A DNA stretch of 23,546 bases, taken from positions 1-23,546 of the IMG/VR virus record IMGVR_UViG_3300009094_000472; one strand, given 5' to 3'. A program made the translations under genes and the position numbers. The notes below the pieces were generated by a model. It ran no database searches and was not told the DNA's origin. It was given only the letters and a program-made list of their open reading frames with translations. Each line of letters opens with the position of its first letter. Position 1 is the first letter of the stretch. Shown here piece by piece: positions 1 through 6,879 of the stretch. The stretch is from a virus.

Positions 1-1
1 C

Positions 2-58
2 CTGGTGCTGATTATCTTCCTGATCTTGTGGCTGACCGGCCATCTCGGAGGCGTCTGA
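2..58 (+). CDS. C-terminal end of a small membrane protein, holin-like (partial)
   Basis: Only the last 18 codons are in the window. They read as a run of Leu, Ile, Val, Phe and Trp followed by a short tail ending in TGA at 56-58, which looks like a transmembrane helix with a short C-terminal tail. The endolysin start codon follows 3 bases after the stop. Holins and spanins are commonly encoded directly before endolysins, so a holin or other lysis membrane protein is the natural inference. The 5' part is missing, so neither the family nor the number of membrane spans can be checked. Confidence 0.55.
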   Translation: MVLIIFLILWLTGHLGGV

Positions 59-61
59 ACC

Positions 62-511
62 ATGGCCGAGGAAATGCTGACCGAACATTTTTCCCTGGAC
101 GGGTTCGTCGCCAGCGACACGGCGGCGATGATGGGCATCGACAACACGCCGCCGGACGACAAGAAAGCCTGCCTGCAGATCCTCGCCGAGACCATGGAGC
201 TGGTGCGCACCATCCTGGAGGACAAGCCGATCGTCATCACCTCGGGCTACCGCTGTTATGACCTCAACGTCGCCTGCGGCGGGGCCAGCGACAGCGCCCA
301 CCTGCAGGGCCTGGCTTGCGATTTCGTCTGTCCCGAGTTCGGCACGCCGCTGGACATCTGCGCCACCCTGGAGCCCTACATGGACGTGCTGGCCATCGAC
401 CAATTGATCTGGGAATACGAGGGCTGGGTCCATCTCGGCCTGTGCGCAGGCGACCCGCGCAACCAGGCCCTGACCATCAACGAGAGCGGCACATCGGAAG
501 GTTTTGCCTGA
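62..511 (+). CDS. M15-family peptidase, phage endolysin
   Basis: A 149-aa protein of the peptidase M15 (D-Ala-D-Ala carboxypeptidase-like) family, which cleaves peptide cross-links in peptidoglycan using zinc. Visible signatures are SGYR at residues 61-64, His80 in the SAHLQG motif, Asp87 in CDF, and His124 in WVHLG. These are the expected zinc ligands, and the length suits a single-domain endolysin. There is no signal peptide, so export would depend on a holin, and the upstream partial gene has holin character. The ATG at 62 is preceded by GGAGG about 10 bases upstream, inside the end of the previous gene. It could act in virion entry instead, but its place next to a hydrophobic gene favours lysis. 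Confidence 0.88.
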   Translation: MAEEMLTEHFSLDGFVASDTAAMMGIDNTPPDDKKACLQILAETMELVRTILEDKPIVITSGYRCYDLNVACGGASDSAHLQGLACDFVCPEFGTPLDICATLEPYMDVLAIDQLIWEYEGWVHLGLCAGDPRNQALTINESGTSEGFA

Positions 512-980
512 AATCCTGTGCTAGATTGACCGCTTCCGGGGGTGCCCCTCCCGGAAGGGATCGACCAGGTCCGTCTCTCAAGGAGCGTCACACCTCTCGA
601 TGGCGATTGACCTGGCCGGTTTCCTCGGTGAAGGCGTTGTCCCCCGCACCGAGATGTCATCGCCCTCGGTTCGCACACACGCCACGGACCTTTGCCGAGC
701 GAGAGGCCCCACCCTGGAACGTTCCCTCGCGGCCAGGGTGGGGCTTGTCGACAGCCGTGATGTCCGACGAGGCATAGCGTTTGCCCAGCCGGCACGTTGC
801 GCCTCCGGATCACTTTTTCTAAGGTCGTCCGGCGACTACAGAGTTGCGAACAGCAGCCTTTGGCTGGGCGGGGATCGCTTCCCCGCCCAGCCTTTTTTGC
901 TTATGGTGCAGGTTTCCCGGAGGACACTACCCCTTTGGAGGTAGTCTTCGGCTTCCATTTCCCTCGATGGAGCCGCCCGC
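512..980 (+). other. Gene-free, hairpin-rich intergenic region
   Basis: This 469-bp stretch contains no convincing coding sequence; the open frames in it cross a strong terminator. It holds a 10-bp hairpin (533-542 with 548-557, one G-T pair), a 7-bp inverted pair (565-571 with 608-614), a perfect 12-bp inverted repeat (706-717 with 733-744) whose loop side carries the 10-bp palindrome GGAACGTTCC at 716-725, the intrinsic terminator at 862-898, and a small 6-bp hairpin (926-931 with 940-945). Several helices ending in an intrinsic terminator resemble a small RNA or a long structured 3' UTR of the lysis genes. I see no clear sigma70 promoter, tRNA or known riboswitch. Confidence 0.5.
862..898 (+). 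terminator. Rho-independent terminator
   Basis: A perfect 12-bp GC-rich stem (862-873 with 881-892), a 7-nt loop, and six T residues at 893-898. It lies after the lysis genes and before the tail-collar gene, so transcription from the left should largely stop here. Confidence 0.93.
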
Positions 981-1868
981 GTGCCCACCACCTTCACGCC
1001 CACCCTCAACCTGACCAAGCCCCTGGTCGGCGGCGACAAGGACATCTGGGGCCAATATTGGAACGACAATGCCGACAAGACCGACGCGGTGTTCCGCTCG
1101 GCCAGCCGCACCGAGGTCAGTCTCACCGTAGGCGCGTCCCAGACCCTTGAGGTCAAGGGCGACATGCTCGTCAAGGACAGCACCGACCCGACCAAGGTCT
1201 TCCGGCTGCGCGTCGACAACCTGCCGACGGCGACCACGCGCACCGTCCGGGTGCCCTACAACGACGGCACCCTGGTCACCGAGGAGCAAGTCCTGGCGCG
1301 GATGCCGACCGGCACCGTGCTCTCGGGTTATTATGGCAACACCGCCCCGATAGGCTTCGTCCTTGCCGACGGCCGGACCATCGGCGACGCCAGCTCGACG
1401 GCGACCAACCGCGCCAACGCCGATTGCGAGCGTTTGTTCAAGCAACTATGGGCCTTGAACTTTACGGTTGTCGGCGGACGCGGTGCGACCGCCCAGCTCG
1501 ACTGGGACGGCCACAAGCAGCTCACTCTGCCCAACCACTCCGGTCGCGTGATGGCCGGTCGCGACAACCTGAGCGGCACGGCGGCGGGCGTTCTTCCAGG
1601 CTACACGGCGGTGGGCACTGTCGGTGGCGCACAGTCCACGTCGACTACTGTCAGTGCGACCGGGAACGCCTCGGTCAATGGCACTACAGGTGCCGTAACT
1701 GCGGGTCAGAGTACGCTTGTGGCGGCTGGCACCAATGCCGGGCCGGTGGGTCTTGAGTTTCACAGTCACTCCATGAGTTTCAATGCTCCGGTTTCGGTGA
1801 ACGGCGGCACTGCGGCGTTCGGCATCGTGCAGCCGACCATCGCGGTCGACGTGATCATCGCGCTCTGA
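981..1868 (+). CDS. Tail fiber/tip protein with phage tail collar domain
   Basis: A 295-aa virion protein. Residues about 109-195 match the phage tail collar pattern: a Pro-x-Gly-Phe-Val-Leu-Ala-Asp-Gly-Arg-Thr-Ile type segment near 123-134, then a Leu-Phe-x-x-Leu segment (152-157) and an Asn-His-Ser-Gly-Arg-Val turn (185-190). The C-terminal 95 residues are low-complexity Ser/Thr/Gly/Ala, as in fibrous tail tips. The N-terminal ~100 residues probably anchor the fiber to the particle. The start is GTG at 981 with GATGGAG about 8 bases upstream. It is the first gene after the terminator, so it is probably led by a promoter between 899 and 980 that I could not identify. The exact position in the tail is inferred. 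Confidence 0.78.
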   Translation: MPTTFTPTLNLTKPLVGGDKDIWGQYWNDNADKTDAVFRSASRTEVSLTVGASQTLEVKGDMLVKDSTDPTKVFRLRVDNLPTATTRTVRVPYNDGTLVTEEQVLARMPTGTVLSGYYGNTAPIGFVLADGRTIGDASSTATNRANADCERLFKQLWALNFTVVGGRGATAQLDWDGHKQLTLPNHSGRVMAGRDNLSGTAAGVLPGYTAVGTVGGAQSTSTTVSATGNASVNGTTGAVTAGQSTLVAAGTNAGPVGLEFHSHSMSFNAPVSVNGGTAAFGIVQPTIAVDVIIAL

Positions 1869-1871
1869 CCG

Positions 1872-3434
1872 ATGCCCGCCTCGCACAAGCTGATCGCCCT
1901 GCAACTGCCGCCCGGCATGGCGCGGGCGGCGACGCCCTACGACACGACCAACCGCTGGTACGACCTCAACCTGATGCGCTGGGTGGCCGGCAGCCTGCGG
2001 CCGATCGGCGGCTGGGAGCGCATGACCCCTGCGCCGTTCAGTGCTCCGGCGCGCAAGCTGTTCTCGTGGCGCTCCAACGAAGCCGACCGCTCGCTGATGA
2101 TCGGCACCGACCACCAGTTGATCGTCGACAAGGGCGGTGCCGGGACCTACGTCGACATCACGCCGTCCGGCTTCGTCCTGCCGGTCGCCAGCAACACGGG
2201 CGGCTACAGCACCGGCCCGTTCGGCATGGATTTCTACGGCACGCCGCGCGATCCCGCGGTGACCACCGGCGCCTATTCCAACTTCGCCCACTGGTCGATG
2301 GACAATTGGGGCGAAGATGTGTTGGTCACCGCCAACACCGACGGCCGGATCTGGCACTTCGTCCATGACGACCTGACGCCCTTGCCGCCCGTCCTGGTCG
2401 CCGGCACCAAGCCGGTCGGCTCGCCGCAGGCACCACCCAACTCGATCAGCTCCCTGATCGTCACCGCCGAGCGTCACGTCATGGCGATCGGCGGGGCGAT
2501 TGGCGGGACCTATTACCCGTATCGCATCTACTGGTCGTCGCGCGAGGACATGACCGACTGGGATTTCGCTTCGATCACCAACTCGGCGGGATTTCTCGAT
2601 CTTCAAGCCACCAGTCCCTTGATGACCGCCGTGCATGTCCGCGAAGGCATCCTGGTGTTCTCGCACACCGAGGTGTTCCTGATCTCCTATGTCGGAGGGC
2701 CGTACTATTACGGCGCGACCAAGATCGGCGAGATGAAGATGATGAACCCCTACGGCATCGCCACCTTCATGGGTGGTGCCTTCTGGGCGACCGACCGCGG
2801 CTTTCATCTCTACACCGCAGGCTACGTCTCGCCGCTCAACTGCGAGTTCTTCGACGATGTCGTCGCCGAGGTCGACGAGACCTGGGGGCCGCTGCGCGTC
2901 ACCGCCGCGTGGAACGGCATCTACAACGAAGTGTGGTGGAGCTATCCGACGCACGACAACAGCGAGAACGACAAGTACGTCATCTTTCATCTCAACGAGG
3001 GCTGGTTCGCCTGGGGCTATATCGGCCGCAGCGCCATGCTGCCGGCGGGGACCTGGCAACAGCCGATCATGGGCGGCACCAACGGCCATCTCTACCTGCA
3101 CGAGCGCGGCTGGTCGGCCGCCGGCGAGCCCATCCTGTTCGACCGCTACGTCGAGACCGGCGCGCTCGGCCTGGCCGACGGCACCAACATCGTCGAGGTC
3201 CACCAGGCGCTGATCGCCGCCAGCCTGCCGGGGACCTGGCGCATCGAGTTCTTCTCGCGGTTCACGCCGCACGGCGCCGAGAAACACTATGGGCCTTACA
3301 GCGAGCGCCCCGACGGCTACACCGACACCCGTGTCTCGGGACGCGAGGCGCGTGTCCGCCTGACCTGCGCCGTCGACGCCAACGTCGCCCTGGGCAAGAC
3401 ACGCCTGGCTGTCCGGGCGGCAGGCACGCGATGA
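1872..3434 (+). CDS. Virion structural protein, probable beta-propeller fold
   Basis: A 520-aa protein of a family common in podovirus-like phages. The N-terminus has a Gly-Met followed by Trp-Tyr-Asp-x-Asn-x-x-Arg-Trp and a Pro-Ile-Gly-Gly-Trp segment near residues 44-48, then a Leu-Phe-Ser-Trp-Arg segment and repeated Trp- and Gly-rich strands, consistent with a beta-propeller. I recognise the family pattern but know no established enzymatic role; tail hub or tube association is inference. The ATG at 1872 follows the previous stop by 3 bases and lacks a clear Shine-Dalgarno sequence, suggesting translational coupling. Its stop overlaps the next start in an ATGA. Confidence 0.65.
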   Translation: MPASHKLIALQLPPGMARAATPYDTTNRWYDLNLMRWVAGSLRPIGGWERMTPAPFSAPARKLFSWRSNEADRSLMIGTDHQLIVDKGGAGTYVDITPSGFVLPVASNTGGYSTGPFGMDFYGTPRDPAVTTGAYSNFAHWSMDNWGEDVLVTANTDGRIWHFVHDDLTPLPPVLVAGTKPVGSPQAPPNSISSLIVTAERHVMAIGGAIGGTYYPYRIYWSSREDMTDWDFASITNSAGFLDLQATSPLMTAVHVREGILVFSHTEVFLISYVGGPYYYGATKIGEMKMMNPYGIATFMGGAFWATDRGFHLYTAGYVSPLNCEFFDDVVAEVDETWGPLRVTAAWNGIYNEVWWSYPTHDNSENDKYVIFHLNEGWFAWGYIGRSAMLPAGTWQQPIMGGTNGHLYLHERGWSAAGEPILFDRYVETGALGLADGTNIVEVHQALIAASLPGTWRIEFFSRFTPHGAEKHYGPYSERPDGYTDTRVSGREARVRLTCAVDANVALGKTRLAVRAAGTR

Positions 3435-3670
3435 AAGTCACACCGTTCGGCCAGGCGCCGTCCAGCTATTCCGGGCTGTTCTTCAATCAGTTGTTCGCCC
3501 GGCTGACCCTGATGTTCGGCCAGGTCGTGTCGCATCAGCAGGAAACGCCGCGCATCATGCTGCGCGCCCCCGGCGGAAAGATCTATGCCGTGACGGTCGA
3601 CGATGCCGGCGTCCTGGTCGTCACCGACGCCGCCACCCTGCCGTCCGAACCCTCACCGGCCCCGCCATGA
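3431..3670 (+). CDS. Small conserved phage protein, unknown function
   Basis: A 79-aa protein starting at an ATG that overlaps the previous stop (ATGA) and ending in a second ATGA shared with the next gene, so it sits in a tightly coupled row of three. The sequence has an aromatic and amphipathic N-terminal half (Phe-Phe-Asn-Gln-Leu-Phe near 18-23) and a short beta-rich C-terminal half ending in Pro/Ser. There is no signal peptide or clear membrane segment. The position between virion genes suggests a minor structural or assembly protein. I do not recognise a named family. Confidence 0.7.
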   Translation: MKVTPFGQAPSSYSGLFFNQLFARLTLMFGQVVSHQQETPRIMLRAPGGKIYAVTVDDAGVLVVTDAATLPSEPSPAPP

Positions 3671-4077
3671 AAAACATCCTGACGCCGCACAGCGAAGAAG
3701 AAAATTCCAAGCCGCTCAGCGGCCAGCAGATCGTGCGCAAGATCGAGCGCGCCCTGCGGCACTCGCAGGACACCCACTCGTGGGAGGACATCCGTCGCGG
3801 CCTGCTCCAGGGCAACTACCAGATCTTCCAGAACGACCATGGCGCGGTCATCACCGAGATCGTCCAGGCGCCCAACAAGCGATACCTCAACTGCTTCATC
3901 GTGGTCGGCCGGCTGCCCGGCGTGATGAGCCTGCAGAAGATCGTCACCGACCATGCGCGGGACAACGGCTGCGAGTTCATGCTGGCGACCTCGCGCCTGG
4001 GCTGGCGCAAGGTCCTGCCGCTCTATGGCTGGCGCGAGGACGGCGTGATCTTCCGGAAGGACGTGCCCTATGCGTAA
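3667..4077 (+). CDS. Small phage protein, possible GNAT-like fold
   Basis: A 136-aa cytoplasmic-type protein with no signal or membrane segment. The pattern Trp-Glu-Asp-Ile-Arg-x-Gly-Leu-Leu near residues 38-46, then alternating beta and alpha segments, and a C-terminal Gly-Trp-Arg-Lys-Val-Leu-Pro-Leu-Tyr-Gly-Trp stretch resembles small GNAT-like proteins found among podovirus structural genes. That assignment rests on pattern memory and is weak; a classic acetyl-CoA-binding R/Q-x-x-G-x-G/A motif is not evident. It starts in an ATGA overlap with the preceding gene and overlaps the next gene by 8 bases. A virion or assembly role is inferred only from position. Confidence 0.6.
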   Translation: MKNILTPHSEEENSKPLSGQQIVRKIERALRHSQDTHSWEDIRRGLLQGNYQIFQNDHGAVITEIVQAPNKRYLNCFIVVGRLPGVMSLQKIVTDHARDNGCEFMLATSRLGWRKVLPLYGWREDGVIFRKDVPYA

Positions 4078-5362
4078 TCCCGTCACCATGATGCCGGAGT
4101 GGGATTTTCATAAGGTCCCGCAGAAGCCCAGCTCCAACGGCGGCGCCACCCAGCAGACCGTCAACAAGACCGAGCTGCCCGGCTGGGTCTCCCAGGCCGG
4201 CCAGAAGAACCTCGACCAGGCCTACAACGTCAGCCAGAACCTGATGGGGCCTTACGGCGGACAGCGCGTCGCCGACATGACGCCGGCCCAGATGGCCAAC
4301 ATCAACTCGCTGCAGAGCCTGGTCGGTGGCACCAACCCGGCCTACGGCGTCGCCCAGAACGCCGCCGCCGACGTCAGCGGTTATCAGTCCCAGGGCATCA
4401 CGCCCAGTTTCCTGGGCGGCATGGACCTGTCCGGGTACATGAACCCGTTTACCTCGTCGGTGATCGGCACCGGCCTGGCCGGGCTCGATGTCCAGCGTCA
4501 GCAGGCGATCCGCGGCATCGGCGACCAGGCGCTTCAGGCCAAGGCGTTCGGCGGCTCGCGCCAGGGCATCGCCGAAGGGATCACCAATACGGGCGCCGCA
4601 ACCCAGGCCGGGAACCTGGCGGCGCAGCTCGGCTACCAGAACTTCGCGCAGGCCCAGCAGGCGGCGACCGGCGACATCTCGCGCGACCTCGCCGCCCAGC
4701 AGTTCAACGAGCAGGCGCGCGCCAACGCCGCCGGCATCCGGCTGCAGGGTGCGAGCACACTCGGCAATCTCGCCTCAAGCGGGCAGCAAGCTCAGATCCA
4801 ATCTTTGATGGCGGCGATGCAGGGCCAGCAGATGGCGCAGACCCAGAACCAGTCCGTGCTCGACGCCCTGCGCCAGTACTACCAGGAGCAACAGCAGTTC
4901 CCGATCCAGCAATTGCAGATCCCCTTGCAGGCCTTGGGCATGACGCCCTACGGCCAGACCCAGACACAGACCTCGCCGGCGCCGACGAGCAATCCGACCA
5001 TGTCCGCCCTGGGCGGGATCTCGACCGGCATCGGCATCCTGGGGACGCTGCTCGCGCCGATGTCCGGCGGCACCTCGCTGCTCGGCACGATTGCCTCGGG
5101 GGCAAGCGCGCTGTCCGACGAGCGCCTCAAGACCGACATCACGCCGATTGGCCATGACCCCAACCTCGACCTGCCGCTCTACGCCTATCGCTACAAGGGC
5201 GATCCCAAGACCTATCCCAAGCTCGTCGGGCCGATGGCCCAGGAAGTCGAGAAGAAATATCCCTCGGCGGTGCATCAGACGGCCGAGGGCATCCGCATGG
5301 TCGACTTCGATTTCCTCAACGACGTCGCGGGGATCAACGCTTTCCTGAAGAAGGCTGCCTGA
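4070..5362 (+). CDS. Internal virion-like protein with C-terminal peptidase S74 domain
   Basis: A 430-aa protein in two parts. Residues 1-310 are rich in Gln, Ala, Gly and Asn with long predicted helices, like podovirus internal or DNA-ejection proteins. Residues 311-347 are Gly-rich and hydrophobic. Residues 348-412 form an S74 intramolecular chaperone/autoprotease domain: Ser349-Asp-Glu-Arg-Leu-Lys354, then a Tyr-Ala-Tyr-Arg-Tyr strand and Gly-Pro-Met-Ala-Gln-Glu-Val. S74 domains normally cap tail fibers and cut themselves off at the Ser of a Ser-Lys dyad. Here cleavage would leave about 348 residues. The ATG at 4070 has AAGGA 8 bases upstream. Either an ejection protein or a tail fiber is possible; neighbours favour ejection. 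Confidence 0.75.
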   Translation: MRNPVTMMPEWDFHKVPQKPSSNGGATQQTVNKTELPGWVSQAGQKNLDQAYNVSQNLMGPYGGQRVADMTPAQMANINSLQSLVGGTNPAYGVAQNAAADVSGYQSQGITPSFLGGMDLSGYMNPFTSSVIGTGLAGLDVQRQQAIRGIGDQALQAKAFGGSRQGIAEGITNTGAATQAGNLAAQLGYQNFAQAQQAATGDISRDLAAQQFNEQARANAAGIRLQGASTLGNLASSGQQAQIQSLMAAMQGQQMAQTQNQSVLDALRQYYQEQQQFPIQQLQIPLQALGMTPYGQTQTQTSPAPTSNPTMSALGGISTGIGILGTLLAPMSGGTSLLGTIASGASALSDERLKTDITPIGHDPNLDLPLYAYRYKGDPKTYPKLVGPMAQEVEKKYPSAVHQTAEGIRMVDFDFLNDVAGINAFLKKAA

Positions 5363-5363
5363 C

Positions 5364-6317
5364 ATGGCCGAGAAAGGATTTAGCAAAGAGCAGCTCGCGA
5401 TCATGCAACAGCTCCGCGAAGCGGCGCTGAAGTATGGCCTCGACCCCAATCACGTCCTGACCGTGGCCTCGATCGAAAGTTCGTTCAACCCGAGCGCCAA
5501 GAACGGCCTGCACACCGGCCTGTTTCAGTTCGGACCATCTGAGTGGAAGACCTACGGCACCGGCCAGGGCGACGCCATGGCCGGCCAGTCGGTCGACGAC
5601 CAGGTGCTCGGCTTCAAGAACTACCAGGACGTGCTGCGCAAGCAGCTCGCCGCCAGCCTGGGTCGCGAGCCGACCCTCAATGAGCTTTATCTGGCCCATC
5701 AGCAGGGCGGCGCCGGCGCGCTCAGCCTGATCCACAACAACCAGCGCCCGGCGACGTCGGTGGTGCCGAGCGGCAACATCGTCGCCAACGCCGGGACCGA
5801 CGCCGACACCGGGCAACAGTTTATCGATCGCTGGAACCAGAAGTACGGCGCGCACGCGGCGCTTGTCGGAGGTCAGCCGCTGGACACCGGCGGCGGCGGA
5901 CAGGTGTCCACGCAGGCCCTGTCCACGCCGCCTTCGCTGGCCCAGGCCGGTGCCCAGGCCGGTGCCGATTATCTGAACTCACAGGCCCCGGACAAAACCA
6001 AAGACAAAGGCCTGGGCATGGCCGACTTCGCCAAGATGGCGAGTGGCGGTGCCCAGGCGATAGCCCAGCAGGATGCCGCGGCCAACAAAGGCCCGCCGCC
6101 GATGCCCAACCTGCCGGCCCATCGGCCGGACATGGCCAATGTCGGCCTGCTCAATCCGTTCAGCCAGCAGGGCGCTCCGGTCCAGGGACCGCAGGCACCG
6201 GGCCCGCAGATGGCCGGACTGGAGGGCGGCATGAGCCTGCTGTCGCCGATGGGACCAAACCCCAACAACGACCCGCGACTGCGCAAGCTGATGAGCGGTC
6301 TTCTGAGTGGAGCCTGA
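5364..6317 (+). CDS. Lytic transglycosylase-like virion protein
   Basis: A 317-aa protein whose first ~130 residues form a soluble-lytic-transglycosylase (lysozyme-like) domain: catalytic Glu38 in Ile-Glu-Ser-Ser-Phe-Asn-Pro, Gly-Leu-Phe-Gln-Phe-Gly at 52-57, and Leu-Tyr-Leu-Ala-His-Gln-Gln-Gly-Gly at 108-116. Such domains cleave the peptidoglycan glycan strand. Residues about 140-317 are low-complexity Pro/Gly/Gln/Ala, typical of a structural tail rather than a lysis enzyme. Placed among internal-protein genes, it most likely opens the wall during DNA entry, like other podovirus virion-borne transglycosylases. It starts 1 base after the previous stop with a weak AAGG upstream. Confidence 0.82.
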   Translation: MAEKGFSKEQLAIMQQLREAALKYGLDPNHVLTVASIESSFNPSAKNGLHTGLFQFGPSEWKTYGTGQGDAMAGQSVDDQVLGFKNYQDVLRKQLAASLGREPTLNELYLAHQQGGAGALSLIHNNQRPATSVVPSGNIVANAGTDADTGQQFIDRWNQKYGAHAALVGGQPLDTGGGGQVSTQALSTPPSLAQAGAQAGADYLNSQAPDKTKDKGLGMADFAKMASGGAQAIAQQDAAANKGPPPMPNLPAHRPDMANVGLLNPFSQQGAPVQGPQAPGPQMAGLEGGMSLLSPMGPNPNNDPRLRKLMSGLLSGA

Positions 6318-6318
6318 G

Positions 6319-6870
6319 ATGGCAGCCAACTGGCCCTACGACGTCAACCCGGCGACCTACATCCAGCAGGCGACGCAGACGCCATTGCATCAGTTGCCGT
6401 GGTTCCGCACGCGCTACGCCGCGCCGCCGCCGCAGGAGACGCCACTTAGGCAACAACTCATGCAGGTCTTCGGCAACGCCCTGATGAGCCAGCAGCAGTT
6501 TCCCCAGCTCGTGCAGTCGCTGATGCAGAACCCGGCCTACAGCCGGGGACAGCTCGGCCTGCTGGCCTCGCCGACCTCGTACAGTCCCGATCAGAGCTTC
6601 TGGCGCATCAACTGGAACATCAATCCCTCGACCGGGGCGTCGGCCAACACCAGCTCGGCGAGCGGCGGCAACGAGGTCTACGGCACCGTGGGGCGGCCGA
6701 TGAACACCGGCGGCAGCTTCGACGGCGGCTCGGCCAACGGCGCGACCGGCGCGGCCGGTGCCGGATCGAGCCAGGGCGGCGAGGCCGGCTCGGTCGGCGC
6801 GTCGGTCGGCGGCAACAGCGATGCCGGCGGCGCGGCGTCGGGGGTCGGCGGCGACAGCGGCACTTACTAG
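6319..6870 (+). CDS. Gly/Ala/Ser-rich virion-associated protein, unknown
   Basis: A 183-aa protein. Residues 1-110 carry Pro, Gln, Trp and Tyr and look folded; residues 115-183 are almost only Gly, Ala, Ser and Asn. I chose the ATG at 6319 (GGAG six bases upstream) over the in-frame GTG at 6307, which lies inside the preceding gene. No known domain is recognised. It is wedged between the transglycosylase and two large internal-virion-like genes, so it is probably a particle component. The flexible glycine-rich tail could be a linker or an assembly segment. Confidence 0.7.
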   Translation: MAANWPYDVNPATYIQQATQTPLHQLPWFRTRYAAPPPQETPLRQQLMQVFGNALMSQQQFPQLVQSLMQNPAYSRGQLGLLASPTSYSPDQSFWRINWNINPSTGASANTSSASGGNEVYGTVGRPMNTGGSFDGGSANGATGAAGAGSSQGGEAGSVGASVGGNSDAGGAASGVGGDSGTY

Positions 6871-6879
6871 GAGACGATC

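Noticed and set aside
600-944. 114-aa open frame in the 512-980 gap
   Set aside because: It reads straight through a perfect intrinsic terminator and has no Shine-Dalgarno sequence or recognisable domain.
512-980. Possible tRNA or known riboswitch in the intergenic gap
   Set aside because: No T-loop/anticodon arm arrangement and no riboswitch core that I recognise.
1446-3287. 613-codon open frame on the minus strand
   Set aside because: Antisense to the tail-collar and beta-propeller genes, with biased composition and no recognisable domain.
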